Assembly: GCF_000196115.1 (NCBI RefSeq)
Contig: NC_005027.1
Span: 4,836,001-4,900,000, forward strand
Length of the DNA stretch: 64,000 bases
Reading direction: 5' to 3'
DNA from: Rhodopirellula baltica SH 1
Lineage (GTDB): Bacteria > Planctomycetota > Planctomycetia > Pirellulales > Pirellulaceae
Shown one piece after another: positions 38,173-48,400 of the stretch; position 1 is the stretch's first letter, and each line of letters begins with the position of its first letter. The notes beneath the pieces are model-generated. The model was given only the letters and a program-made list of their open reading frames with translations. It had not been told where the DNA came from and did not search any database. Made by a program: the position numbers and the translations under genes.

Positions 38173-39768
38173 TTAGAAGTCGCCGAACGGATCTTGCCCC
38201 CCCGCGGGAGCAAATGGATCGTCCATGGTGTCACCGAACGGATCTGCTCCTCCGCCACCACCAAATGGGTCGACGACCTTTGGCGTCGTCGATTCTGGTT
38301 CTTGCTTCTCCAGTTCCGTATCGGCTTCCTCTTCAGTTTCAACCGGCGCCGATGATTTGACCACCTTCGGAATCACTGAACCGGGACGACGCAAGCACTG
38401 CATGGTGCCTCGATTGTTGACCAAGTACAGACGGTCGGTGTAACGATTGACGACCAACGTCTCTGGTTTAATGCGAGGGAAACGGCCAAGCAACGAGCCA
38501 TCTTCCATGGACATCACCAACAGCGATCCCGACATACTACGTGCGTAGATTTTGCCATCGATCGCACCGAGTAATTCCTGGACGCCGGGCACCGTTTGTG
38601 GCCATACCGAATAACCATCGCTGGCGGACACGCACATCAAATTGCCGTAGGTCGTTGGATAGAAAACCTTTTCATCGAAGAAGATCGGGCTTTTGTAGAT
38701 CGGCTCGCCGGTCGGTCGACTCCACAACACCTCACCTTCTCGGGTGGCTTTGATTCCGTAGATTTGACCGGACTCCGAACCGAAGAAGAATCGTTCTCCG
38801 GGTGCCGCGGCGAGAGCACCGCTGACGATCCCGTCTGTGTTCAAACGAAACTGAACGTTGGGTTCGCCCTCCATTTCCATCACATACACAAACCCTTTGC
38901 TGGTTCCCCAAGCCACTTTGTTGGAGTCCGCAGCGTGCGTGGGCATCGCCAATGACGATCCAGCAACAATTTCCGCGAAAGGATCGATCGTTGGGTCCAC
39001 CAATCCATAACCCGCGATTCGATCGCCAATCGATGGCACCAGTGCGAACCCGTTGCAATGCACGACGCCTCGCAGTGGCACGTACTCCAACGAGGTCACG
39101 CCAAACACCTGTCCGTTTTTGACGTCCAACTTGATCAGTTCACCACCGTTGACAACAGAAACGAACTCCTCGTCCACTCCCAAACCGCCGTAGCCACGCA
39201 TATTGGACCCAACACGCTGCAACCAAATCAAATCACCTGACTCGGCGTCACGGCACTCGACGGTCCCATCGTCCGAAAGCGTGTAAAACCGAATCGTTGG
39301 AATCGTCCGATTCCTCAACTCAGCGTCGATGCCTCGACGTTTCATGCGGCGGATTTCGTTTTTCGCCAATCGCTCCGCTTCCTTCTGATCAATCGCACCT
39401 CGCCCGGACAAATCACTGTCGACTTGAAAACGCGCGTAGACAACGGCCTTCTCGTCGATCACCGGAGCCGGGTCTTCTCCCTCAGCAACGGGTTTGGATT
39501 CCGCAGGTTTTGGCTCACCCGACTTTTCCACGATTTCCACAAACACATGGCTTTGCGTTTGGTGGACGACCATCTTTTGTTCAACGATCGATTGACGCCC
39601 CGCAGGAACGCTCAAATTGCGTCGCCAAACTTCTTCCAATCCAAGCTGGCGAGTCTCGTTGGGGCCCAGCAACTCGTTATCTGCGAGTGCGGACGCGGAC
39701 AAACCAATCGCGTGGGCGGCGACCAGCGTCAGTGAAAGGATGAGACGGGAATGAAAAGAGCGGTGCAT
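38173..39768 (-). CDS. Exported PQQ-type beta-propeller protein with DPFG-repeat tail
   Basis: A 531-residue protein with a signal peptide (MHRSFHSRLILSLTLVAAHA, cleavage near ALA). The mature part has beta-propeller repeats of the PQQ-like (outer-membrane assembly or quinoprotein) kind: AESGDLIWLQRVGSN, DVKNGQVFGVTSLEY, YGIKATREGEVLWSRPTG, SMEDGSLLGRFPRI. The last ~35 residues are low complexity with DPFG repeated several times. A lysine/arginine- and acid-rich segment (~60-140) precedes the propeller. No active-site signature of a dehydrogenase is visible. Periplasmic scaffold or envelope protein is the best guess. Confidence 0.8.
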   Translation of the reverse strand: MHRSFHSRLILSLTLVAAHAIGLSASALADNELLGPNETRQLGLEEVWRRNLSVPAGRQSIVEQKMVVHQTQSHVFVEIVEKSGEPKPAESKPVAEGEDPAPVIDEKAVVYARFQVDSDLSGRGAIDQKEAERLAKNEIRRMKRRGIDAELRNRTIPTIRFYTLSDDGTVECRDAESGDLIWLQRVGSNMRGYGGLGVDEEFVSVVNGGELIKLDVKNGQVFGVTSLEYVPLRGVVHCNGFALVPSIGDRIAGYGLVDPTIDPFAEIVAGSSLAMPTHAADSNKVAWGTSKGFVYVMEMEGEPNVQFRLNTDGIVSGALAAAPGERFFFGSESGQIYGIKATREGEVLWSRPTGEPIYKSPIFFDEKVFYPTTYGNLMCVSASDGYSVWPQTVPGVQELLGAIDGKIYARSMSGSLLVMSMEDGSLLGRFPRIKPETLVVNRYTDRLYLVNNRGTMQCLRRPGSVIPKVVKSSAPVETEEEADTELEKQEPESTTPKVVDPFGGGGGADPFGDTMDDPFAPAGGQDPFGDF

Positions 39769-40025
39769 TGCAGCGATACCAGAAAAGAACGGGAGCCATC
39801 CGGAAGACCGTTCAGCATAATCCACGACAGCCGCGGCGGCGAATTTCCCAATCTGAACGAAATTGGGTACACTCGCCTCGCAAAAAAAAGCCCGAAAGAT
39901 CGATTCAATCGTCGTGATCGGCACCCGTTTTTCGCGTTCTTCTTTCAGGCCGCCAGTATCTGCCCCTCTCGCGGGCAGTTGCTGAACGCCGCTTTTCCAT
40001 TCCCTCGTATCCGCTCCCAGGCAGA

Positions 40026-40598
40026 ATGGCCAAAATTTTGATGCTCGTCGGCGACTTCGTCGAAGATTACGAAGCCATGGTTCCCTATCAGATGTTGCTG
40101 ATGCTGGAACACGACGTGGCCACTGTCTGCCCCGGCAAATCCGCCGGAGACTCCGTGGCCACCGCGATCCATGACTTCGAAGGTCACCAAACCTACAGCG
40201 AAAAACCGGGGCACCGATTCGCTATCACGGCGGACTTCGATGGATTGCAACCTGAAACCTTCGACGCCTTGGTCATCCCGGGCGGCCGAGCTCCCGAGTA
40301 CCTACGGCTCAACGAAAAGGTCCTCGACATCGTTCGCCATTTCGCGGATCAGAACAAACCGATCGCTGCGGTTTGTCACGGACCACAAGTATTGGCCGCC
40401 GCAGGTGTGCTCAAGAACCGTGAGTGCAGCTGCTATCCAGCCGTCGCCCCCGAAGTTCAGATCGGCGGCGGAACCTACATGACACCCGGCGAAGGCATGG
40501 ACACCGCCCACGTCGATGGCAACCTGGTCACGGCACCAGCCTGGCCCGCTCACCCCGCTTGGATGCGTGAATTCTGCCGACTGCTTCCAACGGATTAA
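40026..40598 (+). CDS. DJ-1/PfpI family protein (class I glutamine amidotransferase-like)
   Basis: A 190-residue protein starting [20 protein letters not shown]. The nucleophile elbow is [15 protein letters not shown] with the reactive Cys, and the early acidic residue in GDFVEDYE matches the Glu that tunes the Cys in this family. The fold motif [14 protein letters not shown] is also present. Family members are deglycases, chaperones or stress proteases; the substrate cannot be read. It overlaps the vWA gene by one base (TAATG), so it leads a three-gene unit. Confidence 0.93.
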   Translation: MAKILMLVGDFVEDYEAMVPYQMLLMLEHDVATVCPGKSAGDSVATAIHDFEGHQTYSEKPGHRFAITADFDGLQPETFDALVIPGGRAPEYLRLNEKVLDIVRHFADQNKPIAAVCHGPQVLAAAGVLKNRECSCYPAVAPEVQIGGGTYMTPGEGMDTAHVDGNLVTAPAWPAHPAWMREFCRLLPTD

Positions 40599-42172
40599 TG
40601 AACGCTCCCGACTCCAATCGCGTCGACCCCGCCTCCGGTCTTTCACCGAATCATGCCGACGCGTTGCGTGCTCGGAAAGCGAAGCTGCATTCCGAATTGC
40701 TTCGCGTCCGTCGCGAAGCCCATGCGGCAAGACTCGAGGCCAACGCGGCCCGACTGGAAGCAACCGCATCGCAAATCGAAGCAGAGTTGGAATCAATCGA
40801 ACTGGGGCAGCCCATTGATCTGCCGCGCGTAGCCGATCCTGCCCCGAGTGCATCGCAACAGCACCTGAACCCGTCGAACTTCCAACGCTCCGGTCGCTTC
40901 GCGTCATGGAACGAAGTTCGCGAAGCATTTGACTCGTTCACAAAGGTCACCACCCGGCACGATTCCGGTCACGGCGTATCGGTGCGAGCACCGAAGATGA
41001 GACGCCTCAGTGAAACTGCGTTGCCGGACCTCACTCCGACCTCGCCGACGGAACCAGTTGAACCCGAGGTCACTACCGCCCCGGAGATCACAGCCGCCCC
41101 GGACGAGGTCGACGAAACCACGACTTCGGATACCCCGATATCTGATCTCGAATCAAAAGACGATTCGCCATTTCCAACCGAAGACGAACCGTCCTTTGCC
41201 AGCGAACCGCTTCCCAGCGTTGTGGAAGATGACGAAGAAACTAACACCAATGGACGACGTGCCAAACCTGCCGCGTTGATCGTCAGCACGGTCGTGCATG
41301 TGGCTCTGCTTTTTATCCTCGCCGCTTTCACGCTCAGCAACGCTCGCCCAAAAGATCAAATGGCATTCTCCGCTTCCGCAAGCAGCGAAAGCGAAGAGAC
41401 TGCGATGGAAACGTTTGCCATCGAAAGCAGCGAACCCATCACCGAACCAACTCAATCGCAAACAAACGAAACCCAATACGATGTCAGTGAGATTGGTGAG
41501 ATGCCAATGGTGGACATCACCTCGACGGCCATGGATTCCGTTGCCGCGGCGGCTTCGAACCTGTCGTCACTTTCCAGCTCTTCGTCTGCCGCATCACAGG
41601 CGATGCAAAAGCTGAAGTCCGGCTCCAAATCACAAATGGAGTTCTGCGGCGTAGAAGGCGGTGGCAACCACTTTGTCTATCTCGTCGATAGCTCCGGCAG
41701 CATGGGCGATGCCTTCACATCCGCTCGATCGGCCCTGTTGCAATCAATTGACATGTTGACGGAGAAGCAGCGGTTTTACGTCGTTTTCTTTGATGCCGAA
41801 TGCGACTACATGCAATTGTCGGGATCCTCCGAACCTGAATCACGCAGTGCCTATGCCACCGCGAACAACAAACAACAACTTCGCAATTGGGCCATGCGAG
41901 TTTCCATGGATCGCGGCAAAGCCCCCTACGAGCCGCTGCGTTTCGCCTTGGGACTCAAACCCGATGTGATCTTCTTGCTCAGTGATGGCGAGTTCCCCCA
42001 AGGCATCGAGGATTTGCTCTCCGAAGAAAACCGGTCGACCAATCTGTTCGGCGACTCGGATCCAATCAGCATCGTTCACACGATCAGCTATCACAGTCGT
42101 GAAGGCGAAAGCCGGATGCGTCGGATCGCGGAAAAGAACTTCGGTCAATACCGTCACGTCCCCAAACCCTGA
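40598..42172 (+). CDS. Membrane-anchored von Willebrand factor A protein
   Basis: A 524-residue protein. Residues ~22-70 are a charged, Ala/Arg/Glu-rich helix (coiled coil). A long acidic Pro/Thr/Glu-rich region leads to one membrane segment at ~225-246 (ALIVSTVVHVALLFILAAF) that resembles TonB anchors. The C-terminal ~170 residues are a vWA domain with an intact MIDAS (DSSGS, Asp364, Ser366, Ser368) and a second acidic motif FLLSDGEFP. The vWA part should be outside the cytoplasm. vWA proteins often pair with MoxR ATPases, and a moxR gene lies 5 kb away on the other strand. Confidence 0.88.
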   Translation: MNAPDSNRVDPASGLSPNHADALRARKAKLHSELLRVRREAHAARLEANAARLEATASQIEAELESIELGQPIDLPRVADPAPSASQQHLNPSNFQRSGRFASWNEVREAFDSFTKVTTRHDSGHGVSVRAPKMRRLSETALPDLTPTSPTEPVEPEVTTAPEITAAPDEVDETTTSDTPISDLESKDDSPFPTEDEPSFASEPLPSVVEDDEETNTNGRRAKPAALIVSTVVHVALLFILAAFTLSNARPKDQMAFSASASSESEETAMETFAIESSEPITEPTQSQTNETQYDVSEIGEMPMVDITSTAMDSVAAAASNLSSLSSSSSAASQAMQKLKSGSKSQMEFCGVEGGGNHFVYLVDSSGSMGDAFTSARSALLQSIDMLTEKQRFYVVFFDAECDYMQLSGSSEPESRSAYATANNKQQLRNWAMRVSMDRGKAPYEPLRFALGLKPDVIFLLSDGEFPQGIEDLLSEENRSTNLFGDSDPISIVHTISYHSREGESRMRRIAEKNFGQYRHVPKP

Positions 42173-42181
42173 GGCCGACGT

Positions 42182-42685
42182 TTGGCAACCAACCAATTTG
42201 CCAATCGCACTCGCCAGACGCTTGCCTGGATCACCACGTGCGGCGAGCGAGTCAGAAGCTGGTACGAAGACTATCGATTTGGTTCAATCGATGAGAACGC
42301 CCAACTCGGCCGTCGTGGTGAGCAAGCAGCAGCTCAATTACTGCGTCGCAAAGGCCTGAACGTTATCGCCGAAAGTGAATCCGATCGCGCCGGTGAAATC
42401 GACTTGATCGCTCTTCGCAAACGGCCACGCCTGATTGTCTTTGTCGAAGTCAAAACGCTATCGACCACGCGACCGGGACACCCGGCAGACCGCGTCGATG
42501 AAAACAAACAGGCCCGCATCACGAGAGCCGCCCTTCGTTATTTGAAACGCAAGAAGCTTCTGGGCATCACATGTCGCTTTGACGTCGTCGCGGTTTGGTG
42601 GCCGCGAGATGAACCGCGTCCAACCCGTGTCGAACACTACGAATCGGCATTCAACGCCGTCGGGGTCGATTCCTTCTACGGCTGA
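42182..42685 (+). CDS. YraN/UPF0102 family protein (restriction-nuclease-like fold)
   Basis: A TTG start ten bases after the vWA gene gives 167 residues (MATNQFANR). The family core is complete: LGRRGEQAAAQLLRRKG, the nuclease-like ESDRAGEIDLIALRK and VFVEVKT (Asp and E-x-K residues of the PD-(D/E)XK type), and ITRAALRYLKRKKLL. UPF0102 proteins have a Holliday-junction-resolvase-like fold, and their job is not settled. The N-terminal ~40 residues are longer than usual. Confidence 0.9.
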   Translation: MATNQFANRTRQTLAWITTCGERVRSWYEDYRFGSIDENAQLGRRGEQAAAQLLRRKGLNVIAESESDRAGEIDLIALRKRPRLIVFVEVKTLSTTRPGHPADRVDENKQARITRAALRYLKRKKLLGITCRFDVVAVWWPRDEPRPTRVEHYESAFNAVGVDSFYG

Positions 42686-42717
42686 ATTGTCGCTCGTCAA
42701 TCAGCGACGCCGATCAA

Positions 42718-43983
42718 TCAAGACCGCATGGCGAAGGTCTGAATAGCATCTCGAAAAAGCGAGACTCCATTCTCGAGCGAATCCAGCTCGATGAACTCAT
42801 CAACGGTATGCGCCTGTTCGATGCTGCCCGGCCCGCAAACGATTCGATGCTGAAGTTCTCCCAACACCGCGCCGTCGGTTGCATAACAAACCGTCTCCGG
42901 TTTTTCACGGCCGCAGTAAGAACTGGCCAACTCGCACATCCGCATCAGCGTGGGATCGTCGATTGATGTTTCCAGCGGAGCGACCGATTTGTAACCGCGA
43001 AATTGCAATCCAAGTTGTTCGGCAGCAACCTTTGCGTCCTCCATCAAACACTCGCCGTCGACATTGGGCATGGTTCGCCAATTGGCCCATACTTCACTTC
43101 GGTCAGGAACAATGTTGGTGGCATCGGCGTGGTCGCTGATCCCAAAATTAAATGTCAACGTCGGGGGATCAAATCGGTCATCCCGCAACATGGGGTCCGT
43201 CTGGACTCGTTCGTGCAATTCCAGGATCGTCTGCAACAAAGGAATCATCGCGACGTTTGCATTGATGCCTCGGTCGGTGCTGCTGTGGGCGGCTTTGCCA
43301 TGCGAGATCACTCGAAAACCGCCCATGCCTTTGTGAGCATGGACAACCCGCAGTTCCGTCGGCTCACCAATCAAAGCGACCGGATCACAAGAAACGATTT
43401 CGCGATAAGCCGGACTGTTTTGAGCCAATTCCTTGGCACCACGAAGCCCGACTTCCTCGTCGGCGGTGCAAACGAGCCATAGCGGAGCGGATTGCTTCGA
43501 GGCATCCAAACCGTCAATCGCCGCCAGCATCGCTGCCAACGACCCCTTCATGTCACAAGCACCACGACCGTACAAACGGTTGTCTTCGATCACGGCCTCG
43601 AACGGGTTTCCGCCCGGTCCACCCCATCGATCCGCGGGGACAACATCGGTGTGGCAAAAATATGCCAACCCAATCTCGTTTTCGGGGCGACCCAACTCAA
43701 GCCGATCGACGGATTGTGTCGACAAATTGCCGGATTCCGAACCGGATCCCGTTGGCAAACGCTTGGCAATCAAATTGAATTTTGGGACACCTTCGCCATC
43801 CAGGTACCGCGTTTGCTCACATTCGAACCCTTGCGCTCGCAAACGATCTGCCACCCACTCCGTGATCGCTCCGTTGCTGGTATGACTGACCGTTGGATAA
43901 GCGATCAATTCGGACAGTAGTCGAACAGCAAGTGACAAAACGAGGTCTCGGTAGGAACAGCCGTGGCATCTCAAATCCGACAA
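42718..43983 (-). CDS. argE: Acetylornithine deacetylase / M20 metallopeptidase
   Basis: A protein of up to 421 residues with all M20 motifs: FCHTDVVPADRWGG (metal His), GRGACDMKGSLAAML (bridging Asp), CTADEEVGLRGAKEL (catalytic Glu), a dimerisation part with VISHGKAAHSSTDRG, and the last metal His in GSIEQAHTVDEFIEL. The argE branch removes acetyl from N-acetylornithine in arginine synthesis; dapE-like activity is the alternative. The start is uncertain: the furthest is a TTG at 43983, with further TTG codons at 43974 and 43938; family similarity begins at LLSELIAYPTVS. It is divergent from mgtE. Confidence 0.85.
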   Translation of the reverse strand: MSDLRCHGCSYRDLVLSLAVRLLSELIAYPTVSHTSNGAITEWVADRLRAQGFECEQTRYLDGEGVPKFNLIAKRLPTGSGSESGNLSTQSVDRLELGRPENEIGLAYFCHTDVVPADRWGGPGGNPFEAVIEDNRLYGRGACDMKGSLAAMLAAIDGLDASKQSAPLWLVCTADEEVGLRGAKELAQNSPAYREIVSCDPVALIGEPTELRVVHAHKGMGGFRVISHGKAAHSSTDRGINANVAMIPLLQTILELHERVQTDPMLRDDRFDPPTLTFNFGISDHADATNIVPDRSEVWANWRTMPNVDGECLMEDAKVAAEQLGLQFRGYKSVAPLETSIDDPTLMRMCELASSYCGREKPETVCYATDGAVLGELQHRIVCGPGSIEQAHTVDEFIELDSLENGVSLFRDAIQTFAMRS

Positions 43984-44012
43984 TCTACACCTTCAAGCGG
44001 CCCCCTGCACCA

Positions 44013-45428
44013 GTGAATGCCCCCGCCTCCCCCGAACAACCCACGACTTCTGACCTCGACGAATCCGCGCAGCAATCGGATTGGCGACCATGGGAGCGAT
44101 TGGGTGAACTGGCCGAAGCAGGCGACGCAGTCGGCGTCGAAAACTTCCTCTCCCGCCTGGGCCCCAACGATCAGGCGTTGGCGCTAAACCGTTTGGATGA
44201 GGAGCATTACTGCGCCGTCTTGACGCTGCTTCCCGCTGAGGAAGCGGCTGAAATCCTGCGTCACCTCAGCGAAACGCAGGCGGCTGAGTTGGTCGACTCG
44301 CTCGACGCGTCGGACGCCGCAGCCATCGTCCAGGAGATGACCAGCGACGAACAAGCTGACTTGCTAGGTGACTTGGACGACGATCAAGCCGAATCCATTC
44401 TGCAAGCATTGCCGCCCGAAGACGCCGCCTCGGTTCGGGAATTGGCCGCTTACAGCGATGACCAGGCCGGTGGTTTGCTGGTTCGTGAGATCCTGCGTTT
44501 CAATCAGAAAAGCTTGGTTCACGAAGTCATCACGACACTCTCGGAAAACGCAGAAGAGTTCCGCGATTATGACGTTCAGTATGCCTACCTGACCGACGAC
44601 GATGAAAAACTGGTCGGTGTGTTGCCCATGCGAAACCTGTTGTTCGCCAAACGAACCGACCCGGTCGCGGACATCATGATCCTGGACCCGCTGTCGATCA
44701 CCGCCAGCATGCCGCTGGAAGAACTGCGTGACATCTTCGACGCACACCATTTCCTCGGCGTGCCCGTCGTCGACGACAACCACAAACTTCTCGGGGTCGT
44801 CCACCGGAATGCAGTGGACTACGAATCAACTCGCGCAGCTGAAAACGATTTCCTAAAAAGCCAAGGGATCATCGGCGGCGAGGAACTGCGAACGATGCCG
44901 CTGTGGCAACGTGCCAAACGACGGCTCAGCTGGCTCAGCATCAACATTTTGCTGAACATCGGTGCGGCCGGCGTGATCGCCGTTTATCAAGACACATTGT
45001 CCAAAGTGATCGCTCTGGCCGTCTTCTTGCCAATCATCAGCGACATGAGCGGGTGCAGCGGCAATCAAGCCGTCGCGGTCAGCATGCGAGAACTTTCACT
45101 CGGCTTGGTTCGCCCCACCGAAATGGTTCGCGTGTGGCTGAAAGAAATCAGCGTCGGACTGATCAATGGATCGGTGCTGGGACTGCTGGTCGCAATCGTC
45201 GCCGTCGTCTGGGACGGCAATCCTTACTTAGGACTCGTGGTGGGTGTGGCGTTGTGTGCCAACACGTTGATCGCCGTCTCCATCGGAGGCACCGTGCCAT
45301 TGCTGCTGAAACGACTCGGCTTTGACCCCGCCGTCGCCAGCGGCCCGTTGCTAACAACCGTGACCGACATGTGCGGTTTCTTCCTCGTCCTTGGACTGGC
45401 CACCGCAATGCTCGAACGCTTGATCTAG
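44013..45428 (+). CDS. mgtE: Magnesium transporter MgtE
   Basis: A GTG start gives 471 residues (VNAPASPEQPTTSD). The N-terminal helical superhelix (LTLLPAEEAAEILRHLSE, EEMTSDEQADLL-like repeats) is followed by two CBS motifs (DIMILDPLSITASMPL, FLGVPVVDDNHKLLGVV) and a connecting helix. The C-terminal ~150 residues hold five membrane segments. The pore signature is SDMSGCSGNQAVAVSMREL, where the common form has GGNAG-x-Q. Mg2+ is taken up when cytoplasmic Mg2+ is low, with the N and CBS domains as sensor. An upstream TTG would overlap argE and adds no family sequence. Confidence 0.94.
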   Translation: MNAPASPEQPTTSDLDESAQQSDWRPWERLGELAEAGDAVGVENFLSRLGPNDQALALNRLDEEHYCAVLTLLPAEEAAEILRHLSETQAAELVDSLDASDAAAIVQEMTSDEQADLLGDLDDDQAESILQALPPEDAASVRELAAYSDDQAGGLLVREILRFNQKSLVHEVITTLSENAEEFRDYDVQYAYLTDDDEKLVGVLPMRNLLFAKRTDPVADIMILDPLSITASMPLEELRDIFDAHHFLGVPVVDDNHKLLGVVHRNAVDYESTRAAENDFLKSQGIIGGEELRTMPLWQRAKRRLSWLSINILLNIGAAGVIAVYQDTLSKVIALAVFLPIISDMSGCSGNQAVAVSMRELSLGLVRPTEMVRVWLKEISVGLINGSVLGLLVAIVAVVWDGNPYLGLVVGVALCANTLIAVSIGGTVPLLLKRLGFDPAVASGPLLTTVTDMCGFFLVLGLATAMLERLI

Positions 45429-45430
45429 CC

Positions 45431-45467
45431 CTTGCCCTCTAAGAGGTCATCCCCTTATCGGGCAAAG
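45431..45467. terminator. Possible bidirectional terminator between mgtE and the haem protein
   Basis: Arms CTTGCCC (45431-45437) and GGGCAAAG (45460-45467) flank a small inner palindrome CTCTAAGAG in the 53-base gap between converging genes. There is no long T-tract, so this is tentative. Confidence 0.35.
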
Positions 45468-45481
45468 CTTCACAACCCGAA

Positions 45482-48400
45482 TCACTTCGGTCGGGTCGCG
45501 ATTTCAACTCGACGAGCGTCGTTGAGGTAGGCCATCAAGTCGGTGATATCCTGCAGCGACAAATCATCCAGCAGGCCACTCGGCATGATGCTCGATCGAC
45601 TGGGTTGGATCAGATCCACTTCCGATTCCGCCAACGTGGTCACGTTATTGTTCGAATCGCGAATTTGTAGATCGCCACCAGCTTTGCTCACCATTCCGAC
45701 GTAAACCTCACCGTCCAACGTCAGCACTTTCTTGCTGGCGTATTGATCGCTCACAACATGTGATGGATACAATACGGACTCCAAGATCTCTCGACGTGTG
45801 AATCGACGAGCCACGCTAGTCAGATCAGGACCGATGACGGTTCCTTGGTTTCCAGCACGGTGACAATTCGCACATTGGGCTCGGGCATAAACCTCTGCGC
45901 CGGCCAAGGCGTCACCGCCCTGCCCTTCGTCACTTTCCAGGTGAGAAATCAACTGTTCGAAATCCCATTTCGATTCATCTTCTCGCGGCAATTCCGCCGC
46001 TGGACGATCCGGGAATGTCTTCGCGTACCAGCGCTGCCATGGGGCCATCGACTGCTTCACGCCCTCGGGACGCTGCATGCCGGTCCAGTGTTCGAGCAAT
46101 TGCTCCACACTTTCAAAGGTTGTGCCTTCTTTCTCCGCTCGCAATCCCATCAGGACCAACGACCGAAGAGCCATCGGATCATCGGTGGCGATTGGCACAG
46201 AGCGAAGTCGAGTGACGACTTCATTCGCGGCCGGTCCATCCAAGACGTTCAAGCTACGAACCAAGTAATCCCAGTTTTCTCCGTCGGGGTTTTGTGCCAA
46301 TGCCATTGCCACAACCGCCCGACGCTGAGGTTCGGTGCGCCAGATTTTTCTTAGGTGTGCGGCCGACGCGTCGTCAGGAGCCGAAGCCAACATGGCAATG
46401 ATGCCGGTACGCAAACGCCGGTGAACATCATCCAGCTTGGCTTCCTTTGTGAGTTCATCATCCAGCGTTCGAAGCTTTTCGGCGGTCGCTTCGTCGATCG
46501 GACGTTTCAGTTGGAACAAAGCACCGAGGGCGGAATTACGCCAACGACTGCCTTCGTCCAAGATCGCTTGGATGTCGTCTTCCGAAAGATGGCGAGCGAA
46601 ATCTCGTGTCACACCTACCATGTACATTGGCAACGACCCCTCGCTGTCGCGTCCGGCGATGCCTTCGTAGAACTTCAGCAACGCGAATCGCTCGCGAGCC
46701 GACCACTGACGATCGATTCGTTGCAAACACATCGCAGTCAAAACGCGGTCCAACTCCGGCGCATCGGATTCCAAATACTCCATCGCTCGAGGAACCAAGG
46801 ATTCAGCTTGCAGATAGCTTGCCAAGCGAATCAACTCATGGTTCATTCGAGAATCACCCGCGGGGAACTCATCCGCGATCTGTTTGGACAACCACTGAAC
46901 TTCGCCGGCCTTGATGTTGCAACGATGTAACGTGACCTGGCAGAGGCGAAGCGTGTCGACAAAGTCTTTGTCGCTCAAGAATTCTTTCATCATGTTGCTG
47001 GTTCTCTTCAAAACCAACAATCCAGTCGCCTTGTTGGTATCAGCGGCAACCAAAGCCAACATGCCAACCAAAGCGGTCCGTGTGTCCTCGTGCAGGATGA
47101 CAGTCTCTTTCCACTTCGCCGCTGGGATTCGCTGCAAAACTTGGCGAGCCACGTAAGAAAGGACTCGATCTTCGTGAGCCAGCAAATCAATCAATGGCTG
47201 TGGGTCACTCGGAATCTGATTGCTACGAAGCATGGCTTCGCAAACCGCACGACGGACTCGCAAGTCGCTGTCGCTCAGCATGTCATTCAAACGAGCTTTC
47301 GCACGTTCGGACGGATTCAGCCCCAACTGAATCGCGGCCCGGCGGCGAACCAATTCGCTTTCGGCCTTGGACAATTCGATCAGCAAGTCATCACTGGGAA
47401 CGGGCCCGTACATTTGCATCAAATTCATGGCGCGAATGCGATAGGACGGCGGATTCTCATCGCTGTACGCGACTCCAGCCAACTGCTGATCCCAATCACT
47501 ACCCAACTCGCGACGAATCGCGGCGATGCGTTGACGGGACCAAGCGGCATCCAACTGAGGCTGGCGAACCGCAGCGGCGATCCCGCTGCCGAGTTGCTTC
47601 ATCGCTTCTGGAATTTTGCCTTGATAGACGACTCGGTAAACGCCACCGGCGGTCCCTCGACCACCTGTGCAAAAATACAAAGCTCCATCGGGACCGACGG
47701 CCAAGTCAGTGACGTTGAGCGGCTGACCTTTCAAGAACACCTCGCTGTCGGCTTGGAATCCGCTGCCGTTGGGTTTCAGACGGACATTCAAGATCCGACC
47801 TTCTGACCAATCCGCCATGAACAAACTGTTGTGATATCGAACCGGGAACATGTGGTGCTCATAGCACTCGATTCCAGTGGGGCTACCGCGGCCTGTATCC
47901 AGGACGTTTGGCAATCGATCGATGTAATACTCAGGCCATTTTGCCCAACCGGTTCGCCATCCAAACTCAGCCGCTTCGGTGACATCCACCAACGCGGTGG
48001 GTCGATACCAAGGTGTTTCGACGTCGGCTTCCATGTCCGCGTCATGCACGAACAAGTTGCCTTCGGGGTGAAATGCCAAATCGTATGCGTTTCGCAATCC
48101 ACCCGCGATTCGCTCGATGACCTTGCCTTCGATGTCAGTCCGGATGATCGTTCCACCGGGGGCCTTCACGCCTCGACCGTGCCCGCCCGGATCTTCGTAG
48201 CGTGGCAACAAGTCACCTTCGTAAATGTCTTTCAGTGTCTCACCGCTACCGGTCTTACCGATCGACTTGACGTAACTTCCAACCGAGACATAGATCATTC
48301 CGTCCGGGCCCAAACGCAAACCGTGAGGCCCGTGCTCACCACCGTTGCCGCTGAACTTGACGATTGTCTTGACCGTTTCAAGTTCGCCGTTTCGATCCTT

